Source: Blakeslea trispora
Taxonomy: Eukaryota; Mucoromycota; Mucoromycetes; Mucorales; Choanephoraceae
Direction: 5' to 3'
DNA: 64,000 bases
NCBI GenBank assembly: GCA_025331445.1
Contig: JAIWNE010000022.1
Location: 124,001-188,000, forward strand
In this document: positions 24,572 through 38,199 of the stretch, one piece after another
Layout of the letters: every line of letters starts with the position of its first letter
How positions within the stretch are numbered: the first letter of the stretch is position 1
Translations under genes and position numbers: made by a program
Notes under the pieces: model-generated
The model's database searches: none
What the model was told of the DNA's origin: nothing
The model's input: the letters and a program-made list of their open reading frames with translations, nothing else

Positions 24572-25927
24572 ATGTCAATTAAAGAAAAAGAATTAGAACA
24601 AAAGACATCCATAGAAAATTCTTCATCTGTTTTGGAAGGTGAGATTGCAACTATCTGAGCCTTTAGTTCCCCTTCACTTATCGATTTTGCAGAAAATGAT
24701 TTCGAATTTGAAGACTCTGGCTTTGTTGACGTGGATCGTACAAACGGCTGCTCTTCTTTAGTCGCATTCTTCAACATATTTTGTGTTGTGGCAGGCACAG
24801 GCATTCTAGGTTTACCTTATGCTTTAAAGCAAGGTGGTTTCATCGGTCTTGTTATATTGTTCCTGTCATGGTGCATGTCAACTTACACAGCCACTATTTT
24901 GATTCGCTGTCTTTATGTCAATGGAAAAGCCCGACTTGCTACCTACAAAGAAATTGCTACATCATCATTTGGTTGGTTTGGTGGCTGGCTTACCTTCTTC
25001 TTCAACGCTTGGATCGTATTGGGTGTTCCAATTCTTTATCTTGTACTCTCTGGTACTAACATCAATACACTATGTCAAGGTACATCAGCTGAACTGGGCC
25101 TGAAGCCTTGGATTATTATTTGCTGTGCCGTTGTCGGTATCCCCTTTGTGATGATCAAAAGCATGAAAGAAGCTGCTTGGATGTCTACATTAAGCACATT
25201 GACAATCATGGTTGTTGTAGTCATTGTGCTTGTTATGTGTGGTGTTGATAGCCCCAATCATACAAACACTCATCATGATGTAGTTATCTGGGAAATGTTC
25301 CCTGTTGCTCTCAGTACTATCTCTTTCAGTTTTGGAGGCAATGTAGTCTATACCCATGTAGAAGCTTCGATGAAGCGACCTCAAGATTGGACTAAGATCA
25401 GTGTTGCTAGTCTCAGCACATGTGCCATTCTCTATTTGTGTGTAGCTATTGCAGGCTACGTTGTTTATGGTGATCAAGTGTCAAATCCAGTTTATTTCTC
25501 CATTCCTGCTGGTCCTCCACAAACTGTCGTCATCATACTGATTACTATTCATTGTCTTGCTACAACACCTATTCTTACCACTTCTTTCGGTCTTGACATT
25601 GAAGAAATGTTTGACATCAACGTAGAGCACTATGGCAGAGTGAAGGAATTCATGATCAGAGCTACTGTGCGTGTTGCGACAATGGTAGTCATTGCTTTGA
25701 TTGCATGCTTTGTACCTCATTTCGGTGCATTGATGTCGTTGATTGGTGCCTTTGCAAACTGTACTATGGTTTTTGCATTGCCCATCTTTTGCTACCTTAA
25801 GCTTACCGGTATTCGTAATAAGCCCATCTATGAGCTTGCTTGGTGCGCTTTAACTGTCTTACTAGGCATTGTTGGCTTAATCTTTGGTACCATTGATGCC
25901 ATTAAGGAGCTTAAGTCTTCATACTAA
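24572..25927 (+). CDS. AAAP-family amino-acid transporter, tandem copy B
   Basis: Predicted 433-aa AAAP transporter in two exons, 24572-24638 and 24693-25927, joined in phase 1 (54-nt intron). The N-terminal tail is acidic (ENDFEFEDSGFVDVDR). TM1 carries IFCVVAGTGILGLPYALKQ, the middle carries FSFGGNVVYTHVEASMKRP, and the C-terminus has YLKLTGIRNKPIYELAW and a GLIFGTIDAIKEL tail. It keeps only the first of the introns found in copies A and C; the KQGG site and the NP site are uninterrupted. That points to intron loss after duplication, or a partial gene conversion from cDNA. Location and substrate (vacuolar or plasma-membrane amino-acid/proton transport) are inferred from the family. Confidence 0.92.
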
Positions 25928-28031
25928 AGGGACTGTAAATATTCTTATATGCAACTATATAAACATGTAGATAGACATTGTATACCATTGCTTCATTATG
26001 ATTTGACCCCCCTTTTTTTTTAGAAAAAAATTGACCTGAAAAGAGAGGTTTTAACAACTATCATGCAAACCAGATTCTCAAGGAAGCTGAATACATGTAT
26101 GAAATGAGATTGAATATTCCATCTATTTTCATCTCAAGTTATTAGTAGTTGACCAGTGTCAGTGTACGCATTTACCAGTTCTGATAAAGTTTATAACATA
26201 CATGCAAGTAAACATCAATCTAGCCTGTCTTTAAACGATGGAAAGAACTAGAGTAAAACGGTAATAGGCCTCTCCATTATCATTTCATCAAGAGCTAAAG
26301 TGAAGCTATAGTGTGTATAGTTTAAGAGTTAACTTCATACATTGAGTCCCAGAAGCAATATTTGATCTCTTTCCACCTAACATTTGTTTACTGGTAGATA
26401 GAACACTTGGTTCATTTACATTTTTCAGTGCATTGTCTGTTTGTTTTCACCCATTTGGGCCTTCCTGTATTGTCTCTACATTGTTAGACTTTGATATTAA
26501 CTTCCTTGAGCAAGCTCTTGGAGGAAGCTTGAAATCTCTGAGCAGTTTCAACCCTCGCAGCAGTGGCCTCGCAATGCTTCAATTTAATATCTTTTGAAGC
26601 GTAGATGTATATACTATTTTTGTAGTCCTTTTCCTTCTAGAACTTCTTTGCTGCCCTGTCAAAACGGTATTTCAATTTCGGCTCTTCCTTTGTGCTATAA
26701 CTAAATTGATGAAAGGAAAAGCGACGAGAAATAAGCTATATAAAATCACTATACTCGTACTGTTAAGGTTCATATTTCACAACCTATCAGGACTTTGATT
26801 TGAGTCAATAATTAGGAAAGACTTCCAATTATATCTCGATCTCTGACCCTCTTCATTTATCTCAACTTGAGAATGATAAGAAGCCGGCCGATGTGAAAGG
26901 TTATTGGTTTTGTTGATAGTCTAGAGACTTTATTATTTTCCTGATAAATTTAGGAAAAGAGTGGAAACAAAAAAAAAAAGCAAAAGTGGCTTCTGAGGTT
27001 GTAGCTTGCTATCTTGGCAACTGTATCAAGTCTAGTATTTATCTTTAGATAACACATCAGTATAGATCATTTTCACAAACATTGAAGCCCCTTTGCGTAA
27101 AGCGAGTCATCTGTTTAAAGTTAAGCTTTACAGATACAGGGATAAATGAATGTAGGTTTTTGTATTCTAGCAAGAACTGGACGTTCCTTGCTTATGCTAT
27201 GACTTGATCGTTGATTGTTTGGAATGCAGTGAGTTTCCCAATCGTCTCTCTCTTTTTATGTCGGACAAAAAACTTTGGACTGAGTAGTTTTGTCAAGAGT
27301 AAATCATAGTACCTACTGACCTTTGCGATTTCTAGACTAAGGATAACTTTTACCATCTTTTTCGCGTTTGATTTCAAGCTGGGTCTTTGATAGAGAATCT
27401 GTTGCAATGTAGAATACATTGGGCTCAAGGTAAAGCATGTATGCGACAGCTTTTAGTTCTATCATTGCAACAAAGGGAGTGCATGATGTTCGCTTATGCA
27501 CCTCTGCGAAGCTTCTATATCTTCTGATTCAGATTCATTTCTCACGATAATACTATTTTAGGTTTGCCTTGTAAAATTTGAACTTTTAAGTATCCTTTGT
27601 CACTCCTTCTGTTACAGGACTAAATGCCATTTCCTCATCGCTCAAATCCGAAATTATACGCAGATCCATCCTTGAATGCACCTTCATCTGCCTTTATTTT
27701 TGATAAACAGTATGGTCCCAATGAAGTAATATTCTAGAGTCTTGAAGCGAATTGACCAACAAATTTCTCTGTAATTTTATCACACAGCTGTACTCTAGGG
27801 AAAGATCTTATTGAAAATATAGGTATCATAGAGTAAGTGCTCCAACATTGTTGTGTGAATTTATCTTGTTGTACAGTATCACCCTACAGTTCCGGAGTTT
27901 GGTAAAGCAGTCTGTTAATGTGGGAATTCCAACATTAAAGGGATAATGAGAGAAAAGGAAAACACAAAAACTCTTCTTGCACTCTGAACAACGAAATGGA
28001 CGTGCTACAGTCAATGGTGATATCTATGAGC

Positions 28032-29018
28032 TCAAGTTATTACGATCAACTTTTGTATATTATCAGCATCAGCATCAGACAAACGAGGAGGGTTCATGAT
28101 GAGTAAGCTAAAGGGCTCACTCTGCAATGAGCTTTTCTCTTGAAATATAATAAGTAAAAGCATAGCTTCTTGTAATTTCATTTTCGCTTTAGCAAAGAAA
28201 CTTTGAACAATCCAGATCAACTTGTCTAATTGGAAATACTCGACTTCGATTTGACGGATGATCTCTTGACACAATTTTTTTTTCTCTGCTATTTAAATCT
28301 AAGTATTTTTTTTCGTTTGAATATACCAATTCAGTTTGTCTTATTAATTGGATGAAATTGCTATCAATAAAACAATGTGTATCATTAGATACTAAAGAAT
28401 TAAAGATAACAAAAGTAGCCCTTATCTTGTATACCTTCCTTCTATTTGCTTTTCCCACAATACCCTTCTTTTTTGTCTTTTCAAAAGAAGAAAGTTTGAT
28501 AGAACACCCTCAAAGTAGAAATCGAATCCTGAATAAATGATAGGATATGTGTCAAAATAGTGATCGATGTTCTTGTCTGGATCCTTGCAAACACTTTTGC
28601 TTCTTTTTTTTTTGGTTGAATAGAGGCGGAGCGATGAGCTTAAAGCTAAAACTCCGAAAACCTTAGGAGCTAATCAAATTCGGTATTTGTTCTGAGTCAT
28701 TCGCGTCCTTGACACGATCGATATGGCAAGTTACACAGTGTCTTATTTATATGATCTCAATTTTTTTTTTCGTGAGAAAAACCCAATCTGAAATATGTTT
28801 CCATAAAATGTATGTTGATGGTGCTTGTGAGAATAGATAAATGTGAGATTAGATATACGCAAACTTGTTTTGAGTACAAGCTTGTCATCGTAAAGAGTTG
28901 ATTGTTTTTCAATGAGTTTATAATGCAGACAATAGAAAAAAAGTACCGAAGCTGGTAGTGAATTCTGAACGAATTTGTACACTTCCTGTTTCTCTCTTCT
29001 TTCCTTCGAATGCACCAA
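28032..29018 (-). pseudogene. Possible decayed gene; first part faintly cyclin-like
   Basis: Three minus-strand frames follow each other. 29018-28743 reads KFVQNSLPASVLFFYCLHYK and then a string ending FYGNIFQIG, whose spacing recalls the cyclin box of Pho80/Pcl-type cyclins. 28458-28189 contains SNDTHCFIDSNFIQLIRQ. 28274-28032 contains EIIRQIEVEYFQLDKLIW and ends near LSDADADNIQKLI. I could not connect them with consistent GT-AG introns, and no good start was found, so this is a decayed or badly split gene at best. The cyclin resemblance is weak and may be chance. Confidence 0.2.
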
Positions 29019-29217
29019 CTAAAAAAGATTGGTGTTAAAAAAAAACCTTATTGGTTGTACAAACTTATTTGCCCAATCAGATATTGTATGCTTCCCTAAG
29101 AGCATATGACTTTGATAGAACCCTATTGTCTAAATATGGTGATAAAGATAGTAATTGGATCCGCATTCAATAGGGTCGAGGAACCTATAAAAAGAATTCC
29201 CTTGCTTTCCGGATTGA

Positions 29218-29226
29218 TATAAAAGG
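29218..29226 (+). promoter_or_regulatory. Candidate TATA box of AAAP copy C
   Basis: TATAAAAGG lies about 100 nt upstream of the ATG at 29320, and a second TATAAAAAG lies at 29186. A C/T-rich stretch (29230-29318) follows, as in the intronless paralogue at 4247. Confidence 0.45.
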
Positions 29227-29319
29227 AGACTTCTTTTTATCCTACTTTCTACATTGTCATTAACTTTCTTCTTTACTACTTTTCTCTAAACCTCTACTTT
29301 ATCCCTCTCTCTCTCACCC

Positions 29320-30745
29320 ATGACCTCCTTCAACGAGAAGAAAGCTGACTATCAGCATTCAATTAACGATGTTGCTAGTGGTAAATATCCACATCAATCT
29401 TATTAAGTTCAACTTGGATTCTTATTTCTTTTATCTTAGAACGCGAATTCGAATATGCTAACGAAGGCATGGTCGATATCAATCGTGAACATGCCGGTTC
29501 AAGCAAGATGGCTTATTTCAATGTTGTCTGTGTCGTTGCTGGTACAGGTACTCTTGGTCTCCCTGTTGCTTTAAAGCAAGGTAAAGCTTTATTTGTCATG
29601 TAATGGTTTCATTGATTCTCTTACTAACTTTACATTGATTGTTATTAGGTGGTTGGCTAGGTGTTCTCATTCTCGCTTTGTCCTGGTTGATGTCTGTCTA
29701 CACCGGTATTATTTTGGTTCGCTGTTTGTACGCCAACGGAAAAACTCGTCTTACGACATACAAAGAAGTAGCTACAACTGCTTTTGGCTCAATTGGTGGC
29801 TGGGTCACCTTTTTCTTCAACGCTTGGATTCTTTTGGGTGCACCCATTCTTTACATGGTTTTGTCTGGTACTAACTTGAACCAATTGTGCAAAGGCACTG
29901 TGGCTGAAATTGGTAACACTCCTTGGATTATCATTTCTTGTGCTATTGTTGCTATTCCTTTTGTTATGGTAAAGACTTTGAAGGAAGTTGCCTGGATGTC
30001 TGCTTTTGGTGCTCTTGCCACTGTTGTTGTTGTATTGATTTGTTTAGTTATGTCTGCTATTGACAAGCCTAACCAAGTTGATGTTGTTCATCACTCTGTT
30101 ATCTGGGAAATGTTCCCTATTGCACTCAGTACCATCTCTTTCAGTTTCGGTGGTAATGTTGTCTATCCTCACGTTGAAGCCTCTATGAAGACACCTCGTG
30201 ATTGGCCCAAGGTAGTTGCTGCTGGTCTCTCTACTTGTGCCGTTTTGTATTTCATTACTGCCATCAGCGGTTACTTGGTTTATGGTGATAACGTTGCTTC
30301 TCCTATCTATAACAGTATCCCTGCCGGTGTTGCTCAAATTGTTGCTGTCGTTATTATCACCCTTCACGTCTTGATGGCCGCTCCTATTCTTACCACCTCT
30401 TTCTCTCTTGACATTGAAGAAATGCTCAACATTAGCGTTGAAAGATTCGGAAAGGTCAAAGAATTCTTCATTCGCGCTGCTATTCGTATTGCTACCATGG
30501 CTGTCATTGCTGTCATTGCCTGTACTGTTCCTCACTTTGGTGCTCTAATGTCACTTATTGGTGCTTTTGCAAACTGTATTCTTATCTTTGTACTTCCTAT
30601 CGCTTGTTATCTTAAGCTTACTGGTATTCGTAACAAGCCCTTTTATGAGCTTGCTTGGTGTGCCTTGACTGTCTTGTTGGGTGTTGTTGGTTTGATCTTT
30701 GGTACTATGGAAGCCATTAAGGAATTGATGGCAGCTTATGCCTAA
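29320..30745 (+). CDS. AAAP-family amino-acid transporter, tandem copy C
   Basis: Predicted 432-aa AAAP transporter in three exons: 29320-29380, 29440-29580 and 29649-30745. Both introns are phase 1 and sit at the same places as introns 1 and 2 of copy A. The N-terminal tail is hydrophilic; TM1 reads VVCVVAGTGTLGLPVALKQ. The body has LYMVLSGTNLNQLCKGTVAE, FSFGGNVVYPHVEASMKTP and a YLKLTGIRNKPFYELAW C-terminus. It has a pyrimidine-rich leader and a TATA-like box. Codon choice (GCT, GTT, ATT, CTT) is strongly biased, as in the 4247 gene, suggesting high expression. Substrate specificity is not readable. The tandem arrangement with copies A and B implies local duplication. Confidence 0.93.
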
Positions 30746-32609
30746 AGGCCTTATTTTATCTTAATCTAATCTTCTTTATCTCTCTTGTACATATAATTCT
30801 GTAATCTGTTTATTCCCTTTTACAACCATACTGTTTGTCAACTTATTATCTATTTATTAAAGAAAAAGTTTTTTTTTACACTTTAAGCTTTACAGCAAAG
30901 ATGTTTTTCATGTTGAGTTGCATTTCTGACATTTGCAGCTATCATTTCCTTATCATACATACTGTCAGAAACATTTGGAAATTTATGCTTAGCAAAATGA
31001 CTTGCACCAACAGCAATTACCTAATACCAATCCTAAATTCCTTCTCTACTGATTATAACATCATTCATGTTTGGGTGTTGAATGTCAAGTACAGCTTTGA
31101 GCCTGACAGACAAAATTGGCGTATCAGCAAAATCATAATTTTTTGTGTAACGGACGATCCCTCTTCCAATGTTATGAGTAGCACACACATGGCATTTGCT
31201 ACAACTTTTAGTTGTTTATGCTATTGCTTGAAAATAGATCGAAGCTTTTGACTCGAGGCAGCCACATGAGTTCTTAGTTTTGTTTTATTTTCTCGAGAGA
31301 AAATTCAGTGATTATCTAATAATGCATTATGTTTTTGCCAGCATAACTTTTCTATTTTGGTTTAGCAAGACAAAAGAATTATACAACGATAGAGAATTGC
31401 TATTGCAAGTCGCAGCAAATAAATCCAATTTAAATAGGCATTGCAAGTTTGTTATGCATGTATCACAAGGAGAATAGACTCGATTTGAGTAGGTAATACC
31501 AACAATAGACTTAAAAAAACAATACTATCAATTTGCAGGAAATGGAAGGATATTTCCGAGCCAAAAAAAAAAAGGGAAGACTTCAATGCTGCTTGTCTTT
31601 ACAAGCAATTTTCTATTCTTGCTCCAATCGGGTTAAATATTTAAGTTCTATCGAACAAAAGGCAGAACACATATTTTGCGAACATGCTATTCTTCACGAG
31701 AAAGGCCGACTCGCTTTGTTACTGCGCTTGGACATAGTCGCTTGCATTTTGACAGTTCCAAATGTAGATTTTTATTTATGTCATTGTTGGTAATCAATAA
31801 ATCCAAAGACAGCAACAAATCTTTCAAACAAATGTCATTTGCAAAGTTTTCCTTTTTATTTTCTTCCTCTTTTCTCGTTTTATATCTTGGTAATTCAATT
31901 GGTATATAATGGATTTTCTCAACAATACTTCAACAAGTATGTAAATAGATCAATTGAATACCACATCTAATTGTTTGTCCTAGGCTTAGATAACGGTAGA
32001 TATACTGTCTTGTAATTTGTGATACGATTGAATAACTTTCCCATTTCTTTTTGCTTTGCAGACTATTTACTATCCAGAATCGAATCAACAAAAATAGCAT
32101 TGCGACGCATTGGATTGTTTCTCTGTCGAAATCATATAAGGAATTTTTCTTATGTTATGCTTGAGATCATGCCGTTTGTAGTAGCAAAATGCATGGATAC
32201 TTTTTACAATTTTACGCGTGATTGCAAAGCAAGGTTATTCAGTCATTAGTTGAAGAACAAACATGTTACAGCACAATGACTTGTTCTAATTTATTTATTC
32301 TTTCTCTATTTACATCAGTATTCTCTCTTTTTTTTTCAGGCTTTACACTTGTTCCTTCCCTCTTAACATCAATAATAATAATAAAAAACTAACAATTTAC
32401 AAAAAATATTCATTTTTTTTTGGTTGACAATCTATAATATAATGACTATATAAAGAAAAAATATATATATGTATGTAGTAATGATAAGAGAAAAAGTGAG
32501 AGAGAGAGAAAAAAAGAACTAAATCACTAAATGACGAAAAGAAAAGAGATATAGAAAAGCGATAGAGAAAAGTCTCTTTTCCTTTTTTTGATTGTGAGTC
32601 TCAAACAGA
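30746..32609. other. Intergenic region between convergent genes
   Basis: About 1.9 kb between transporter copy C (+) and the DED1-type helicase (-). Several frames of 65-138 codons (30835-32249) occur, but none shows a domain, a biased codon pattern or a splice chain. Near 32380-32480 there are ATA and AT repeats typical of a 3' flank. Confidence 0.55.
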
Positions 32610-34756
<2,147 letters not shown>

Positions 34757-35014
34757 AGTTCTCTATAAGCTATTTCGTAAATAGAGAGAAGAGGAAGGGA
34801 GAAAAAAAAAAGAAAAAGAGGGGGGGGGGGCGAATAAACAAAATTTCATAATTCTATCGCTTTCGCTATTTTTTTTTTTCTGAACGCTGTTTACGCCCTC
34901 TCTAGTACTAGCTAATTTTTTTTCTTGCTCACTTACTTTTTTTCTTTTAGTTCGAGAACCAAAATAGGAAATCTAGCATCGAAAATTTTTATTGCCCAAT
35001 CAAAATACACGTAT

Positions 35015-36882
35015 TCACTGCGCCACCGATAAAGACCATAGGTATTTTTTCTGAATTATGCTATGGGATTGTATACTAGGATTCGCGTATTGTTCAAGTA
35101 AGCATTTCCAGAAGCGAACACTTTGGTAGTTATCGCCAAATAGAAAAACGCAGTGTTTTCCAAATGTCAGAATCATACCATGTTTCTTGCCCAGATAGAT
35201 TTCTTCTTTAGTGTCTTCTGAAGGATTGATATTGACATGATTTAGTTCTCGTAACGAAAATCGCACTACGGGTTCACTTTTGCCTCTCTCGTTTAGTCTC
35301 AAAACTAACTGATGCGATTCATAAGTTGCCCAATATCGATTCCAAGTCTAAAAAGCATGTCTATATAAGTCAACTATTTTCTCTCTTTTTTTTCTTCTTG
35401 TACTTACTGGATGATGTTCACCCTTGACATAAATAGTTAAATAGTCCCCTGATAAACAGTACTTGAGGATGTCTTGATCAATCGGCGTTTGCAGCTCTTC
35501 TATATCTTCTTCTTCTGGCGTCTTTTCAAGCAGAAATGCAATTGTCAACTCAATCACTTCGGAACCTGAAGTTTGAAGTGTGTAACGACCTATTCCTTTA
35601 TTGGCGAAGCTATGAAGTAAGTCTTCCCCTGAATCTAATATTAGCTTCCCTTGAATTATTTCGTCTTGCTCTAAATCTTCCTCAGCCGATTCTCCTAGAG
35701 TAGATTTGCTCATAGATGGCTTGCTCAGGTCTGAACTGGACCGGAATGACTTTAAGCGACTCAAGAGTGTGCTATTAGAAGTATGTGGCTTCATAGTCAA
35801 ATGACATTCAACTTGAAATCGACCTTGTACCGTGCTATAGAGTCAAGGAAACATAACTTGTTAGTTCAGAGAGAAAAGTAAATTTCAATGCAGTCAAATT
35901 GATCCTACAAAGTAAGTGCCTTTCGAGGATGGCAAACACTAAGACCTTTTGCTGCTTTTCGCATGACGCCATAGTATGTTTGCACATCATTGTTTGTTGC
36001 GCGCAGGTCTAATGTATACTCATAACCTAACAAAAAAAACACAAAGGTAATTAGTAGTCTTTTCTCTTTTCTCTTTCCTTTTTGATTACTTTCTTACTCT
36101 TTGACGAGCCTAGGTATGTGATTTGCAAGACTAAGGAAAAGAGTCAGCAAACTAGCTCACTATTTCCTTCTTTTTATCTTACTTTTCGATTTTAGCTTCA
36201 TCTTTTCTGAGGCATGACTAGAAGTAAAAGAGTTTAGAAAAGGGGATTTTGGAGCCTCTTCTGCCTCGTCAAATAATTCAGATTCCAACAACATTTGTCC
36301 TGATTTACTAGTCAACAATTCTTCTGATCGATCACCAAACAGAGACTGCTTTGCGCTACTAGCGGCATTTGCCAAAAGATGGGCACTTTGACTACTGCGT
36401 ACACTAAACCATCTTTGAATAGATTCCCTCACCCATATAGGTGTTCTGGAGGATCCAGAAAGCTTCTTTTCCAAGGAAGCAGATGGTAGGCTAGGTAGAG
36501 CGCGAGTCATCAATTGCTCAGGATCAGTCAATATGATCAAATTAGGCATGGTATGGGACTTTTTGGGTGGCGGTGTAGGCGGTGAAGATGAAGCCATAGT
36601 AGGCGATAGTACAGAAGAAGGGAGAACGTCTAGATGCTCTTGTGAGTCAAACAAAACAACGCTAGTAGCCTTCTCTTCTTGCTGCTTGTGAGGTTTTAGG
36701 TGAGTCCATAATTTTCTCATTCGATGGTAAGATGCTTTGCTTGAAAGGAAATTAGATAGTGCTAGTGCGGTCTTAGCTTCTTCTTTTTGTCTCAAGACAG
36801 CAGTAGGCCTGACGCTACTTGTCTTGCTTTTCTTGAAGAACATTAATCTTTTTTTAGGTGAAGCGTGAAAATAAAGGTCCAT
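35015..36882 (-). CDS. PH-domain protein, anillin/Bud4-like C-terminus
   Basis: About 525 aa in four exons, roughly 36882-36183, 36026-35910, 35834-35408 and 35347-35015. The exon-2 donor may be off by a base in my reading. The N-terminal half is low-complexity, basic and serine-rich. The middle (YEYTLDLRATNNDVQ, then FTVQGRFQVECHLTM and GIGRYTLQTSGSEVIELT) looks like beta-sandwich strands. The last 120 residues resemble a PH domain: HHPTWNRYWATYESHQLVL, then a late WKCLLEQY helix. A beta-sandwich followed by a PH domain with a TWxRYWA core is the layout of anillin, Mid1 and Bud4, septum and bud-site scaffolds. I assign only that resemblance. An alternative start is the ATG at about 36843. 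Confidence 0.6.
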
Positions 36883-37062
36883 TTATTTGTTAAGTTCTAT
36901 CAAGAGAGAGAAAGGGAGAAACTTTGTAGATATACGTGTGTACTTATGCAATCCAAATATACTTGGAAACACTTTTTTTTCTATATCAATAAAGATACAT
37001 AGATATCTCATTACTGTATTATGTAGATTCAGACACATTCTTAAAAAAATTTCCGACAATGA

Positions 37063-38199
37063 TTATGTGATGATTTGATTGTACTCTGGATTACAATCTA
37101 TTTGGACTTCTTTTATGTTGGCCGTTATAGCGTGAGGAAGAGACCACTATAGTAAAGAAAGAAAAAGCAGTCTTTAGCAAAAAAGATGATTAGATTATGT
37201 ATGGTATAAACTTACATCAATAGGTCCTCTAGACCATTCAGCAGTACCTGGTTTACCACTTCCATCCCAGATACCAATTTGAACACGACTATAAGAGAAA
37301 ATTTAGTCCACAAAAGGTAGTCAAAAACACTAAAACCTTACGCTGGTTGAGATGGAAATTTACAGACACCAGAATGATCGCACGTTTCACTTCTCTTCTT
37401 TGTACGAATAACGCGACCATCTACAATCCAATCGATTTTGTCAGGTGTCCAATCAATAGTGTATTTGTGATAATCTTTATCAAGATCAGCGCCATCTATT
37501 TTGTGAATACCACCATTGACATTGTATTCTATAAGCTTTCCCCAGAAGTAATTGGTTCTACAATCATATAATTATTAGCGGATTGAAGGCTTTCTTTAAG
37601 CTGAGCTTAATGACTTACTGTACAGACCGGAGATCGTTACCAATCATTTCAAAATCAATTTCATCTCCATCATCAGCAAGCAAGATAAAAGCAGTAATGA
37701 CACCACCATCTGTAGCCGTTTTCAGAGTGGCTGAGACTCTACCATAGCGCATATAGTTTGTGGCATTCAACGTGGGGCCTCTTCCTGGACTTTCATTATA
37801 AGGCATATCTGAAGGATATCAAGGAACACATAACTAAGCTGGCTCAATCACATAAATAAAGCACTTACGTTTAGCATCATGTAATCGAACGTATTCTTTA
37901 GGTCCAAGCAAAACTAATTTCACACCTTCATGATCTACATCGTAAGTATCTTGCATTGTGTTTTCGACAACCCAGCCTCTAGGATCCTTATTAAATTGGG
38001 TGCGTAGATTGTAGCATGGTGGTTTTAGATCGCCAGAAGCTGTATATTCTTTTTTGGGTTGTACAAGTGCAACCCGATTTGTAGGAACAGGCGCATGCAT
38101 AACAGAAGAGATAACTCCTTTGTCATTGGGGTCCAGCCCTCTAACTACATTTAGCAATATTACCAACAGAAGTAATCTATATGTATTTACAGATATCAT
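37063..38199 (-). CDS. Secreted GH16 glycosidase/transglycosylase (CRH-like)
   Basis: 297-aa protein in five exons: 38199-37869, 37808-37619, 37557-37342, 37288-37216 and 37146-37063, all GT-AG and in frame. A hydrophobic N-terminus (YRLLLLVILLNVVRG) is a likely signal peptide. The catalytic signature DEIDFEMIG (the GH16 ExDxE core) sits in the second exon. It is followed by TNYFWGKLIEYNVNGG, then KYTIDWTPDKIDWIVDG and a WSRGPIDWS segment typical of Crh-type proteins. These enzymes act on cell-wall polysaccharides and can link chitin to glucan. No GPI-anchor tail or carbohydrate-binding module is visible; the C-terminus stops shortly after a conserved cysteine. The signal peptide start at 38199 is preferred over an upstream in-frame region that lacks secretory character. 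Confidence 0.88.

Larger units (their letters stand above)
25928..29319. other. Intergenic region with possible decayed genes
   Basis: About 3.4 kb between transporter copies B and C. It holds several short frames but no intact gene. A short plus-strand frame starts at 27624. A minus-strand frame at 27826-28014 carries a half zinc-finger-like string, RPFRCSECKKSF, without the histidine half. The minus-strand frames at 28032-29018 are listed separately as a possible relic. Confidence 0.5.

Noticed and set aside
27826..28014. Minus-strand RPFRCSECKKSF string resembling a C2H2 zinc finger
   Set aside because: Only the cysteine half is present; no H-x3-H follows and no neighbouring finger is found on either side, so it is not reported as a zinc-finger gene.
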